This document shows positions 42,409 through 51,081 of a DNA stretch of 64,000 nucleotides, piece by piece. Position 1 is the first letter of the stretch. The number at the start of each line of letters is the position of its first letter. Origin of the DNA: PALSA-894 sp034669145 (GTDB lineage: Bacteria > Pseudomonadota > Alphaproteobacteria > Rhizobiales > Xanthobacteraceae). The position numbers and the translations under genes were made by a program. The notes below the pieces were generated by a model. That model was not told the DNA's origin, ran no database searches, and saw only the letters and a program-made list of their open reading frames with translations. The stretch lies in contig JAXDNY010000261.1 in the NCBI GenBank assembly GCA_034669145.1, positions 1 through 64,000 of the forward strand, given 5' to 3'.

Positions 42409-42645
42409 TTAGCGCCGCGACGCAACGGCGGGGACGCTCACGCCGTTCTGGTTGGAGGCTTCGGGCGTGTGAGGGCTCGATGCGTCATCAAGGCTGGCCA
42501 GGTGCTCTTCGAGCTGCCGAATACGCACGGTCAGCCGCTCGATTTCAGTCGCGGCAAGCGTCATCAGCCGGGCGGTCTGATGCCAGCCCTGATCCTGCAG
42601 ATAGCCGCAGTTCTCGCGCAGCGTCGTGATCAGAGGCGTGGTCAT
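42409..42645 (-). CDS. Small hypothetical protein
   Basis: 78 residues. The N-terminal part (LRENCGYLQDQGWHQTARLM) leads into a coiled-coil helix (IERLTVRIRQLEEHLASLDD) and a polar Ser/Pro tail. It is soluble and has no recognised domain. Tryptophan and glycine placement suggests a real, conserved short protein. No operon partner is close: the CDF gene lies 123 bp upstream of it on the same strand's far side. Confidence 0.6.
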   Translation of the reverse strand: MTTPLITTLRENCGYLQDQGWHQTARLMTLAATEIERLTVRIRQLEEHLASLDDASSPHTPEASNQNGVSVPAVASRR

Positions 42646-42768
42646 TGTCTTCGCTGCCCCCGCTCGGGAGAAGCGAATATAACCACCGAGAAACCTCCGG
42701 CGTCATCCAATTAGACGAGCACAAAGACTATCGCAGGCGTAAATCGCATTTCACGATTAAGCCTAATA

Positions 42769-44139
42769 TCACGGCCGCGGCTCCGCATGGCCGATCACCC
42801 GCTTGATTGTTGGGAATTTTCGCCGCACCGCGCGTTCGACCTCGTCGACCTTCTCGTGCACGTCCTGAACGGTCAGCATGGCGCCGACGCGGCAGTGAAA
42901 GTTGACGATTTCGCCCTCCACGGTCTCGCGCACCCGCACATCGTGCACCTCGCCGACGAAGGCGATGTTGGCGGCGATGGCGCTCAGCACATCGCGCACG
43001 GCTGCGACCCGCTCCGGCGGCGCGTCGCGCCCGGCAAGCCCCCACATCTGCAGCGGCTCGATGTGGGTCTCGACCTCGACCTCGGGTCCCAGTTCCTCGC
43101 GCAGCGCCGCCTCCAGCCCGTCGGCGATGTCATGGGCGGCGCCGAGAGACAAACTTCCGTCAACCTCCAGATCGAGCGAGATCGATAGCCGCCCGCCGAT
43201 CGCGTGCACGGTGACGTGATGCACCGCAAGGGCGCGGTTGCGCGCGATCACCATGACGCGCTCCAGCACCGTTTCGTCGCTCAGCGCGCGCGGCTGCGGG
43301 ACGACATCGACTTCGGCTTCCGGCATTTCGGCGCGGATCGCGTCCTCAACCGCGGTCTTGATCTCCGCGACGCGATCGAGCGGGAGCGTGCGGCTGACCG
43401 CGACCACGAGATCGATGAATAGCGTAGCGCCGACCGCGCGCGCACGGACGCGCTCGACCGCGACGACGCCTCCGACGCGCCGGGCAATGTCCGAAATGCG
43501 CGCGGCGGCCCCTTCGGGCGCGGTATCGGTCAGTGTTTCGATGGTGCGCCGGCCGAGCCGCCAGCCCGCGACAAGGATGAATACCGCGACAATCAGAGCC
43601 GCGGCCGCGTCGGCCCAGGCGTACCCGAGTGCGACACCGCCAAGCCCGACCAGCACGGCGAGCGAGGACCACATGTCCGAGTCGAAATGCAGTGCATCGG
43701 CCTCGAGCGCCTGGCTCGTCGTCTCCTTGGCGGTGCGGTAGAGGAGACGGGCGCGCAGGAAGTCGACCACGATCGACGCGATGATCACCGCGAAAGCCCA
43801 GATGCTCGCCTCGACCGCGTGCCCCTCGGAGCCGAGGAGCCGCTTCGTCCCCTCCCAGATGACGACTGCGGAGAGGACGAACAACAACCCGGTCGCGATC
43901 AGCGCCGTGACGCTCTCGACCTTGCCGTGGCCGTAGTGATGCTCTTCGTCGGCGGGCTTGCCGGAGATGCGCACCGCGTACCAGGTCATCACGGTCGCGA
44001 CGAAATCGAGCGCCGAGTGCGCGGCCTCGGAGAGCAGCGCGAGCGAGCCCGAGAGCGCGCCGACGACGGCTTTCGCGATCGTGAGGCCGCCGGAGGCGGC
44101 GATCGAGGTCAGCGCGACGCGTTCCTTATCGGCTTGCAT
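42769..44139 (-). CDS. Cation diffusion facilitator metal transporter with three C-terminal dimerisation repeats
   Basis: 456 residues. The membrane domain (to about 200) has the CDF metal site His41/Asp45 (SEAAHSALDFVATV) and the second pair in EADALHFDSDMWSS, plus a HHYGHGKVE loop after TM2. It exports divalent metal (Zn, Fe, Mn or Co) against protons. The cytosolic part is unusually long and contains three successive ferredoxin-like ZT-dimer units, at about 205-285, 290-365 and 375-450. Most CDF proteins have one, so this matches a longer subclass. The metal is not decided by the sequence. Confidence 0.87.
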   Translation of the reverse strand: MQADKERVALTSIAASGGLTIAKAVVGALSGSLALLSEAAHSALDFVATVMTWYAVRISGKPADEEHHYGHGKVESVTALIATGLLFVLSAVVIWEGTKRLLGSEGHAVEASIWAFAVIIASIVVDFLRARLLYRTAKETTSQALEADALHFDSDMWSSLAVLVGLGGVALGYAWADAAAALIVAVFILVAGWRLGRRTIETLTDTAPEGAAARISDIARRVGGVVAVERVRARAVGATLFIDLVVAVSRTLPLDRVAEIKTAVEDAIRAEMPEAEVDVVPQPRALSDETVLERVMVIARNRALAVHHVTVHAIGGRLSISLDLEVDGSLSLGAAHDIADGLEAALREELGPEVEVETHIEPLQMWGLAGRDAPPERVAAVRDVLSAIAANIAFVGEVHDVRVRETVEGEIVNFHCRVGAMLTVQDVHEKVDEVERAVRRKFPTIKRVIGHAEPRP

Positions 44140-44154
44140 CAGTTGTTTCGCACA

Positions 44155-45135
44155 TCATGCGGCGCGTGACTGGGACAATTCCTCAGCCGCTCCGCTCATC
44201 GCCTCGCGGTATTCGCGGATCAGCCGCGCGCACAATTCGGCGGTGCTCGGCACATCGTCGATGCTGCCGACGCCTTGTCCGGCCGACCACACGTTTTTCC
44301 AGGCACGTTTTTCGTGATTGAGATCGAGCTGCTTGGTCGTCGCCGCCAGATCGATGTCTGTAGCACCAGCGGCGTCGATGCTCGGCCGCAGGAAGTTTCC
44401 ATGCACGCCGCTGATCGCCGCCGTGTAGACGATGTCGTTCGCGTTCGTGTCGACGATCATGTCCTTGAACTGCGGCGCCGCCATGCTCTCGCGCGTCGCG
44501 ATGAAGCGCGTGCCGAGATAGGCGAGGTCGGCGCCGAGCATGCGCGCTGCCGCGATATGGCGCCCGGTCGACATCACGCCGGACAGAAGGATGGTCTTGC
44601 CGAAGTGCCGGCGGATCTCCGGGATCAGGGCGAACGGGCTGAGCAGGCCGGCATGACCGCCGGCGCCCGCGCACACCGCGATCAGGCCGTCGACGCCGGC
44701 CTCCGCCGCCTTGCGCGCGTGGCGCATGTTGATCACGTCATGAAACACGAGCCCGCCATAGCCCTGCACGGCGCCGACCAGTTCCTTCACGGCGCCGAGT
44801 GAGGTGATGATCAGCGGCACCTTGTGTTTGATGGAGATTTCAAGATCGGCCTGCAGGCGCGGATTGCTTTTGTGCACGATCAGATTGACGCCGAACGGCG
44901 CGGTGGCGCGGCCGGTATCGCGCTCGATGCGGTCGAGCCGCTCGCGGATTTCCACGAGCCATCCCTCGAAGGCTTCGCTCGACCGGTTGTTGAGCGCCGG
45001 AAAGGTGCCGACGATCCCGGCACGGCAGGCTTCCACAACCAGGTCCGGATTGGACACGAGGAACATCGGCGCGGCGACCGCCGGGATCGACAGACGACCG
45101 TGAAACTGGACAGGGATCGGCAATGGGACCTCCAC
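44155..45135 (-). CDS. Nitronate monooxygenase / NAD(P)H-dependent flavin oxidoreductase family
   Basis: 326 residues, FMN-binding TIM barrel of the 2-nitropropane dioxygenase-like family. Seen: IPAVAAPMFLVSNPDLV at the FMN site, AVCAGAGGHAGLLSPFALIP (the conserved GGHxG loop), LLSGVMSTGRHIAAARMLGA and YLGTRFIATRESMA. It oxidises nitronates or reduces quinones, substrate uncertain. It is separated by 15 bp from the CDF gene on the same strand, possibly co-transcribed, though the functions are not obviously linked. Confidence 0.85.
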   Translation of the reverse strand: MEVPLPIPVQFHGRLSIPAVAAPMFLVSNPDLVVEACRAGIVGTFPALNNRSSEAFEGWLVEIRERLDRIERDTGRATAPFGVNLIVHKSNPRLQADLEISIKHKVPLIITSLGAVKELVGAVQGYGGLVFHDVINMRHARKAAEAGVDGLIAVCAGAGGHAGLLSPFALIPEIRRHFGKTILLSGVMSTGRHIAAARMLGADLAYLGTRFIATRESMAAPQFKDMIVDTNANDIVYTAAISGVHGNFLRPSIDAAGATDIDLAATTKQLDLNHEKRAWKNVWSAGQGVGSIDDVPSTAELCARLIREYREAMSGAAEELSQSRAA

Positions 45136-45204
45136 TGCGGACAGGTATCCGCGGAGGGACCATTTCCGCAGCGGCGGGGCGCGTCAAGGGCGGGTAGCGG
45201 CGGT

Positions 45205-45495
45205 TTAGCGCGCGTTGAGCGGCGCGAGGGCGCCTTTGGCGGGAGCGCCCCGCGCTTCCTTGCCAAGCTGGTCGTAGCAGGCGAGGCGGTCGGCGCTCGC
45301 CGGTATCGCCGCACAGGCGGAAAGGCTCGGCGACTGCGCCTCGTCGGCCGGCGTGACCACATGCCACAACACGGGCGCAGCCATGGTGAGCGCGCTGCAC
45401 GCCACGATCGCAAGCGAGGCCGCGAGCAGCGCGGCACTGAGCGGCCTGCTGAGCCGATCCGGCCGTTCGGCCTGATTGAGATGGACTGCCGTCAT
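45205..45495 (-). CDS. Small single-pass membrane protein
   Basis: 96 residues from ATG 45495. A cytoplasmic start is followed by one TM (SAALLAASLAIVACSALTMA) and a periplasmic tail with SACAAIPASADRLACYDQLG. The C...RLACYD pattern recurs in many small envelope proteins of unknown role, including type VI-associated TagO-like proteins, where the two cysteines may pair. No neighbour explains it. The start was chosen because upstream residues read as a shadow sequence. Confidence 0.6.
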   Translation of the reverse strand: MTAVHLNQAERPDRLSRPLSAALLAASLAIVACSALTMAAPVLWHVVTPADEAQSPSLSACAAIPASADRLACYDQLGKEARGAPAKGALAPLNAR

Positions 45496-45618
45496 GACAT
45501 GTCCTCCAAATTCCTTGAGAGCGCCACCGGGCCCTCGCCGATGAGATGCGCAGCCGGGCATAGGAATTCGAGACGGGAAACCGGCCCGCGATATAAATGC
45601 CGCATAAGTGATTGGCCG

Positions 45619-46644
45619 TTACTCGGCGGCGAGGCGTTCTTTCGCGCGCAGGCGCGGCATCACGTGCTCGGCGAAAAGTTCGATCGAGCGGCGGGCTTCG
45701 TCGAACGTGATATCGCCAAAGGCAAACCGGCACGCGATGTAGTTCACGCCCGACTCATCGACCTGCGCCTGCAACTGATCGGCGACGCTCTGCGGCGAGC
45801 CCGCGATCATGCGGCCATTGGCGCCGTCCCCGTCGAATTCCGCCGGATAGACGACCCCGACCGGCCGCGTGCCGTGTTCGAGCCAAAGCCTCATGAAGCT
45901 CGCGTACCAGCCCCGGTATCCGCGCCGCGCAATGCCAAGCGCCGCCTCGTCCGTGTCGGCGACCACGATGTGCCGCGCAACGCCCGTCTTCGAGCCCGCG
46001 ATATTGCGGGGATGCAGCGACCAATAGTGTTTGACCAGCTTGCGCGCGACATGCGCCGGCGTGTTGGTCACGATGTTCATGCCGCTGCGCGCGGGACGTT
46101 CGGTATTCTCCGGCGTGCCGACGCCGTACCACAGCGGCGGGTGCGGCTTCTGCAGCGGCTCGAGCACCAGCGGCACGTTCTTGAAGCGATAGAACTCACC
46201 CTCGAAATCGAGCGTGCGGCCTTGCAGGCCGCGCATCAGCACGTCGAACGCCTCGATGAACATCTTTCCGAGCTTTTCCGGGTCGAGCCCGTAATAGCGC
46301 ACCTCGATCGGCGAGATGCCCTTGCCGACGCCGAACTGGAAGCGTCCGCCGCTCATCTGGTCGAGCATGCAGATTTCCTCGATCAGCCGGATCGGGTGAT
46401 AGAGCGGCAGCGTGTAGACCAGCGGCCCGAAGTTCAGGCGCTTGGTGCGCTGCGCGACCGCCGATAGAAACACGCTCGGCGAGGGCGCCATGCCGAGCGG
46501 CGTCGAGTGATGCTCGGCCACCTGATAGCAGTAGAAGCCGAGCCGGTCGTAAAGCTCGGTCAGCTTCAGCCGGTCCTCGTAGAAATCGCGCAGCGGCGCG
46601 CCGGAGGAATCCAGGTGGTCGAATACGCCGAACGATAGTGCCAT
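45619..46644 (-). CDS. LLM-class (luciferase-like) flavin-dependent oxidoreductase
   Basis: 341 residues, bacterial luciferase-like TIM barrel. N-terminal ALSFGVFDHLDSSGAP, FYCYQVAEHHSTPLGMAPSP, the LVYTLPLYHPIRLIEEICML strand-helix and GRFQFGVGKGISPIEVRYYG (the family GVGxG loop) are all present. It would use reduced flavin and O2 to oxygenate an organic substrate, identity unknown. Two hairpin repeats and a cyclase-family gene lie upstream on the same strand. Confidence 0.86.
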   Translation of the reverse strand: MALSFGVFDHLDSSGAPLRDFYEDRLKLTELYDRLGFYCYQVAEHHSTPLGMAPSPSVFLSAVAQRTKRLNFGPLVYTLPLYHPIRLIEEICMLDQMSGGRFQFGVGKGISPIEVRYYGLDPEKLGKMFIEAFDVLMRGLQGRTLDFEGEFYRFKNVPLVLEPLQKPHPPLWYGVGTPENTERPARSGMNIVTNTPAHVARKLVKHYWSLHPRNIAGSKTGVARHIVVADTDEAALGIARRGYRGWYASFMRLWLEHGTRPVGVVYPAEFDGDGANGRMIAGSPQSVADQLQAQVDESGVNYIACRFAFGDITFDEARRSIELFAEHVMPRLRAKERLAAE

Positions 46645-46669
46645 TGGATCGTCTCTGTCTCCGCCGCGC

Positions 46670-46699
46670 TGTCATGCCCCGCGAAAGCGGGGCATGACA
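46670..46699. repeat. Palindromic repeat (TGTCATGCCCCGC stem)
   Basis: A perfect 13-bp stem TGTCATGCCCCGC/GCGGGGCATGACA with loop GAAA. This type of intergenic palindrome is frequent in Hyphomicrobiales genomes. It lies between the LLM oxidoreductase and cyclase genes. Confidence 0.7.
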
Positions 46700-46744
46700 G
46701 TAAACGCTGATAGCGGGGCCGTTCGCAAGGTTCGAGGCTACTGG

Positions 46745-46766
46745 ATCGCCCGCCTTCGCGGGCGAT
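46745..46766 (-). terminator. Hairpin just after the cyclase-family gene
   Basis: A perfect 9-bp stem ATCGCCCGC/GCGGGCGAT with loop CTTC, beginning 5 bases after the stop of the cyclase gene (minus strand). It may be both a dispersed repeat and a transcript 3' end; no T tract follows. Confidence 0.5.
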
Positions 46767-46770
46767 GACT

Positions 46771-47544
46771 TCACGATTCGATAATCGCCACGGCTCTTGT
46801 CCACCCGGCCGACGCCTTCTCGATCTTCACCGGGAAGCACACGACCTTGAAGCCGTGGTCGGGAAGCGCATCGAGGTTGGAGAGCTTCTCCATGTGGCAA
46901 TAGCCGATCTCGCGCCCCGCCTTGTGGCCTTCCCAGATGATGCTGGCGTCACCGGTCTCCTTGTAGCGCTTCGCCGTATAGCTGAACGGCGCATCCCAGC
47001 TCCATGCGTTGGTGCCGGTGACGCGAACGCCCTGTTTGAGCAGGAACAGCGTCGCCTCGCGCCCCATGCCGCAGCCGGTGTCGAGGAAGTTCGGCTGGCC
47101 GTAAGCTTTGCCCGCGGACGTATTCACCAGCACGATGTCGAGCGGCTTGAGCCGATAGTTCAGGCGGTCGAGCTCGCGCTTCACGTCGTCGGCCGTGCAC
47201 ACGTAGCCGTCCGCCTTGCTGCGGAAGTCGAGCTTCACGGCATCGTTGAAGCACCATTCGAGCGGCACTTCGTCGATCGTCAGCGACGGCTTGCCGTTAT
47301 CCATCGTGGGATGGAAGTGATACGGCGCGTCGAGGTGCGTGCCGTTGTGCGTCGAGATCGCGACATTCTCGACCGCGGGCCCGGCGCCATCAGGAAGCTG
47401 ATCGATCGGGACGCCGAACACCTGATGGAAATTCTCCGCGCCGGCCTTGTGGTCGACGTAGCTGATCTGCGGCAGCATGTAGGGCGGATCGGAGGCGATG
47501 CCCGCTTTCAGCGCAACCGAGATGTCGATGATACGGCGGGCCAT
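46771..47544 (-). CDS. Cyclase-family (kynurenine formamidase-like) metal hydrolase
   Basis: 257 residues, cyclase family (PF04199 type). The metal-binding signature AISTHNGTHLDAPYHFHPT is intact. Conserved DISVALKAGIASDPPYMLP, VLVNTSAGKAYGQPNFLDTG and the WEGHKAGREIGYCHMEKLSN region are seen. Family members hydrolyse formylkynurenine, isatin or other amides/lactones. The nearby LLM oxygenase and TctC-type receptor suggest a small catabolic set, which is inference. It is divergent from the TctC gene at 47693. Confidence 0.86.
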   Translation of the reverse strand: MARRIIDISVALKAGIASDPPYMLPQISYVDHKAGAENFHQVFGVPIDQLPDGAGPAVENVAISTHNGTHLDAPYHFHPTMDNGKPSLTIDEVPLEWCFNDAVKLDFRSKADGYVCTADDVKRELDRLNYRLKPLDIVLVNTSAGKAYGQPNFLDTGCGMGREATLFLLKQGVRVTGTNAWSWDAPFSYTAKRYKETGDASIIWEGHKAGREIGYCHMEKLSNLDALPDHGFKVVCFPVKIEKASAGWTRAVAIIES

Positions 47545-47692
47545 GTTTTGCTCCTGGTGGATTCGTCTCTAGCCACAAGCTTGCCGGGTTTGGATCGCGT
47601 TCGCCAGCCTGGCGCGCTTGACCGCTGTCCGGTTTGCGGTACCAAAGATCAAGCCCGTTCTCGTTGGGTATGGCAAAAAGGGAGGAACCCCA

Positions 47693-48685
47693 ATGCGACG
47701 CAGGGACATTCTGATCGGCGCCGGCGCCACGATGTTCGCCGGACATGCATTCGCGCAGACCTATCCGGATCGCCCGATCACCATCACCAATGGCTATGGG
47801 CCCGGCGGTTCGACCGATATCGCGGCGCGTCTGCTGATGGATCAGATGGCGCCGACGCTCAGTCCGAATGCGCGCATGATCATCGAGAACAAGCCCGGCG
47901 CAAGCGGCACAATTGCGAGCACCTGGGTGGCCCGCCAGCCTGCCGACGGCTACTCGCTGATGATTTCGGAGTCGTCCTCATTCGCGATCTGGCCCGCGAT
48001 GCACGAGAGCGGAACGAAGTACAAGCCGCTGGAGGACTTCGCGTGGATTTCGGCGATCTGCACCGCTCCGCTGGTGCTGATCGTCAGCAAGGAATTCCCC
48101 GCCAAAGACGCGAAGGAAGCATTCGGCGTGCTGCGCTCCGAGCGGTCGCAAAAGCTCGACTATTCGAGTTCGGGTCCGGGTTCGATCCCGCACATCGCGG
48201 CCGAGATGTTGAAATACGTCCTCGGCAAAGGCGCGGTGTCGCAGCACATTCCGTATCGCGGCGGCGCTCCCGCAGTGCTGAGCGTCGCCAAGAACGAGAC
48301 GGCGTGGGGCGTGGCTTCGCTCGGCTCGGCGGCCGGGCAAATTCAGGGCGACCTCATACGCGCGCTGGCGGTGACGAGCGCGAAGCGGTTTCCGGCATTC
48401 CCGGATGTGCCGACCTTCACGGAACTCGGCATGACGGAGATGGAGCTTGCGATCTTCTACCTGCTGCATGCGCCGGCAGGTTTGCCGCGCGACATCACCG
48501 AGCGGCTCGGCAAATCTGCCACGTCGGCGCTTGCCCACACGCCGACGCAGGAGAAGTTCATCGGGGCGGGGATGGAAGCCTGGACGGGTACCAACACACC
48601 GGACAGCGCACGCGGCATCGTTCAGACCGAGCTCAATCGCTTCAAGGCGGTCGGGGAGCGAACGGGGATCAAGATCACCGGATAG
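47693..48685 (+). CDS. TctC-family substrate-binding protein (second copy)
   Basis: 330 residues. The signal starts MRRRDILIGAGATMFAGHAF and is cut at AFA-QT; the twin-arginine-like MRRRD start suggests Tat export is possible. Family blocks: YPDRPITITNGYGPGGSTDI, IENKPGASGTIASTWVARQP, KLDYSSSGPGSIPHIAAEML and RFPAFPDVPTFTELGMTEME. GGGAGGA precedes ATG 47693. No membrane partners are nearby. Divergent to the cyclase-family gene, so it may bind that pathway's substrate. Confidence 0.87.
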   Translation: MRRRDILIGAGATMFAGHAFAQTYPDRPITITNGYGPGGSTDIAARLLMDQMAPTLSPNARMIIENKPGASGTIASTWVARQPADGYSLMISESSSFAIWPAMHESGTKYKPLEDFAWISAICTAPLVLIVSKEFPAKDAKEAFGVLRSERSQKLDYSSSGPGSIPHIAAEMLKYVLGKGAVSQHIPYRGGAPAVLSVAKNETAWGVASLGSAAGQIQGDLIRALAVTSAKRFPAFPDVPTFTELGMTEMELAIFYLLHAPAGLPRDITERLGKSATSALAHTPTQEKFIGAGMEAWTGTNTPDSARGIVQTELNRFKAVGERTGIKITG

Positions 48686-48700
48686 CAGAAAGCGCATGCG

Positions 48701-49462
48701 TCAGTTTTTGAGCCGATAGCCGGTCTTGAAAATCCACGCGATCGTTCCGACGCAGAGCGCAAGGAAGAACAGCGCCATCGCGAGGCTGACGCCGACATGC
48801 ACGTCGGACGATTCGAAGAAGCTCCAGCGGAAGCCGCTGACCAGATAGACGATCGGGTTGAACAGCGCGATCTTCTGCCAGAGCGGCGGCAGCACGCTGA
48901 TCGAGTAGAACGTGCCGCCGAGGAACGTCAGCGGCGTGATGATGAGCAACGGCACGACCTGCAGCTTCTCGAATCCGTCGGCCCAGACGCCGAGAATGAA
49001 GCCGAACAGGCTGAACGTGACGGCGGTGAGCACCAGGAAGGCGATCATCCAGAACGGATGCGCGATGCGCAGCGGGACGAACAGCCCGGCGGTGGCGAGC
49101 ACGATCAGCCCGAGAATGATCGATTTTGTCGCCGCCGCACCGACGAAGCCAAGCACCATCTCGATATAGGAGATCGGCGCCGAGAGGTGCTCGTAGATCG
49201 TGCCGACGAAGCGCGGGAAATAGATACCGAACGAGGCGTTCGCGGTGCTCTGCGTCAGCAGCATCAGCATGATCAGGCCCGGCACGATGAACGCGCCGTA
49301 GCTGATGCCGTCGATCTCGGTAATGCGCGAGCCGATCGCCGCGCCGAACACCACGAAATAGAGCGACGTCGAAATCACCGGCGACACGATGCTTTGCAGC
49401 AGCGTGCGGCCCGTGCGGGCCATTTCGAAGACGTAGATCGCGCGGACGGCGTGCAGATTCAT
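48701..49462 (-). CDS. ABC-2 type transporter permease
   Basis: 253 residues, six TM segments of the ABC-2 (NodJ/DrrB-like) type. MARTGRTLLQSIVSPVISTS opens with the cytoplasmic coupling region. GTIYEHLSAPISYIEMVLGF and PLTFLGGTFYSISVLPPLWQ, with the typical FNPIVYLVSGFRWSFF, close the fold. It forms a half-transporter dimer with the ATPase encoded just upstream. Its ATG overlaps the ATPase stop (ATGA). Substrate unknown: lipid, polysaccharide or drug export are all possible. Confidence 0.88.
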   Translation of the reverse strand: MNLHAVRAIYVFEMARTGRTLLQSIVSPVISTSLYFVVFGAAIGSRITEIDGISYGAFIVPGLIMLMLLTQSTANASFGIYFPRFVGTIYEHLSAPISYIEMVLGFVGAAATKSIILGLIVLATAGLFVPLRIAHPFWMIAFLVLTAVTFSLFGFILGVWADGFEKLQVVPLLIITPLTFLGGTFYSISVLPPLWQKIALFNPIVYLVSGFRWSFFESSDVHVGVSLAMALFFLALCVGTIAWIFKTGYRLKN

Positions 49463-50385
49463 CGTTCTTGCCTGACCAGACCAACGAAAATGTCCTCCAG
49501 GGAGCTTTGCGTCGTGTGGAGGTCCTTGAAGCGGATTTCCGCGCGGTTGAGCTCCTGTAAGAGCGCCGTGATGCCGGTGCGCTCGCCCTGCGTGTCATAG
49601 GTGTAGATCAGGTCCATCCCTTCGGCGCCCAGAGCCAGATGAAGCGCCGCGAGGTCGTCCGGAATCGAGGTGAGACGCTTCTGCAGATGCAGCGTCAATT
49701 GCTTCTTGCCGAGCTTGCGCATCAGCTCGGCCTTCTCCTCGACCAGAATGATCTCGCCGTGATTGATGACGCCGATCCGGTCGGCCATGTGCTCGGCTTC
49801 CTCGATGTAGTGCGTCGTCAGGATGATGGTGACACCCGATGCGCGCAAATCGCGCACGACCTGCCACATGTCCTGGCGCAGTTCGACATCGACACCCGCG
49901 GTCGGCTCATCGAGGAACAGGATTTGCGGCTCGTGCGAGAGCGCCTTGGCGATCATCACGCGGCGCTTCATGCCGCCCGACAGCGTCATGATCTTGCTGT
50001 CCCGGCGGTCCCAAAGGCTGAGGTCTTTCAAAATCTTTTCAACGAACGCCGGGTTCGGCCGTTTCCCGAACAGCAGGCGGCTGAAGTTCACCGTCGCCAG
50101 CACGGATTCAAAGGCGTCGGTGGTCAACTCCTGCGGCACCAGGCCGATCAGCGAGCGCGCCGCGCGGTAGTCCTTTATGAAGTGATGCCCGTCCACCAGC
50201 ACCGAACCCGAGGTCGGATTGACGATGCCGCAGATGATGTTGATCAGCGTAGTCTTGCCGGCGCCGTTGGGCCCGAGCAGCGCGAAAATCTCCCCGCGCC
50301 GGATGTCCAGATTGATGCCCTTGAGCGCGTGCAGCCCGGACGCATATGTCTTGACGAGATTCGTGACCGAAATAACGGACTGCAT
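49459..50385 (-). CDS. ABC-2 type transporter ATP-binding protein
   Basis: 308 residues from ATG 50385. Walker A is LLGPNGAGKTTLINII, the Q-loop region is IGLVPQELT, the signature MTLSGGMKRRVMIAKAL, Walker B ILFLDEPTAGVDVEL and H-loop LTTHYIEEAEHMADR. A C-terminal extension of ~80 residues (DLIYTYDTQGERTGITALLQ) ends in SSLEDIFVGLVRQER, as in CcmA/DrrA-like exporters. It pairs with the permease at 48701. Confidence 0.9.
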   Translation of the reverse strand: MQSVISVTNLVKTYASGLHALKGINLDIRRGEIFALLGPNGAGKTTLINIICGIVNPTSGSVLVDGHHFIKDYRAARSLIGLVPQELTTDAFESVLATVNFSRLLFGKRPNPAFVEKILKDLSLWDRRDSKIMTLSGGMKRRVMIAKALSHEPQILFLDEPTAGVDVELRQDMWQVVRDLRASGVTIILTTHYIEEAEHMADRIGVINHGEIILVEEKAELMRKLGKKQLTLHLQKRLTSIPDDLAALHLALGAEGMDLIYTYDTQGERTGITALLQELNRAEIRFKDLHTTQSSLEDIFVGLVRQER

Positions 50386-50597
50386 GAGGGGAGGGCACCG
50401 GGGAGATTCGGGGGGACGCAACGCGATATAGGGTCTTGCCGCCCCGAATGCACGGGGGCAGGGAACCATCAATTGTGTTGATGGACCTTGCCCCGCGGCA
50501 CGGCCTGCGCCTGATCGCTGAAGCGCACACAAAACACCGCAATTGGAGCCAAGAAATCCGCGATCCGGTGACCAGATTAGAGCGGAGAGAGGTCGTG

Positions 50598-51029
50598 ATG
50601 GATCAGCACCACCCGCGTCGCGGTATCGGCCGGTTCGACTTGAACGAGATTGCGCGCAGCTTTCCGGCAACGTCGCAGACGCTGCTGCTCGATACCTACC
50701 TGACGGACGAGCAGGCCGCGAGCGCGCGGGTCTTTCGGGTGTACCGGCCGACGCCACCGCACTACCACGCCGGCAGCGACGAATATCTTTATGTGCTTTC
50801 CGGCAAGGGCACGTTCTGGCTGGGCGATCCGGAAAACGGCGGGGCATTCGAGCCGGGGCATCTCCTGTTCTTCAAGCGCCGTACCATCCACGCCTTGCCG
50901 GATATCATCGAAGGTCCGGTGGTGTTCCTGGCGCTCGACACGCCGCGCCGCGATCCCAAGGACATTATCTTCGTCAATCCGGAAGACGGCACCCCGGAAA
51001 GCTTCATACACGACAAGGCGCGCGGCTGA
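50598..51029 (+). CDS. Cupin-domain protein
   Basis: 143 residues. Cupin motif 1 is PPHYHAGSDEYLYVLSGKG (two His and Glu for metal) and motif 2 is FEPGHLLFFKRRTIHALPDI. The fold is a single small beta barrel. Purine-rich GGAGAGAGG precedes ATG 50598. Cupins of this size act as small isomerases, dioxygenases or sugar binders, and nothing here picks one. It is followed by dusA 52 bp later, probably a separate unit. Confidence 0.8.
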   Translation: MDQHHPRRGIGRFDLNEIARSFPATSQTLLLDTYLTDEQAASARVFRVYRPTPPHYHAGSDEYLYVLSGKGTFWLGDPENGGAFEPGHLLFFKRRTIHALPDIIEGPVVFLALDTPRRDPKDIIFVNPEDGTPESFIHDKARG

Positions 51030-51081
51030 GGTGTCCCTGGCTCCAGTTGCGTGAGGAAGCGAATGGCGCCAAATAGGCGCG

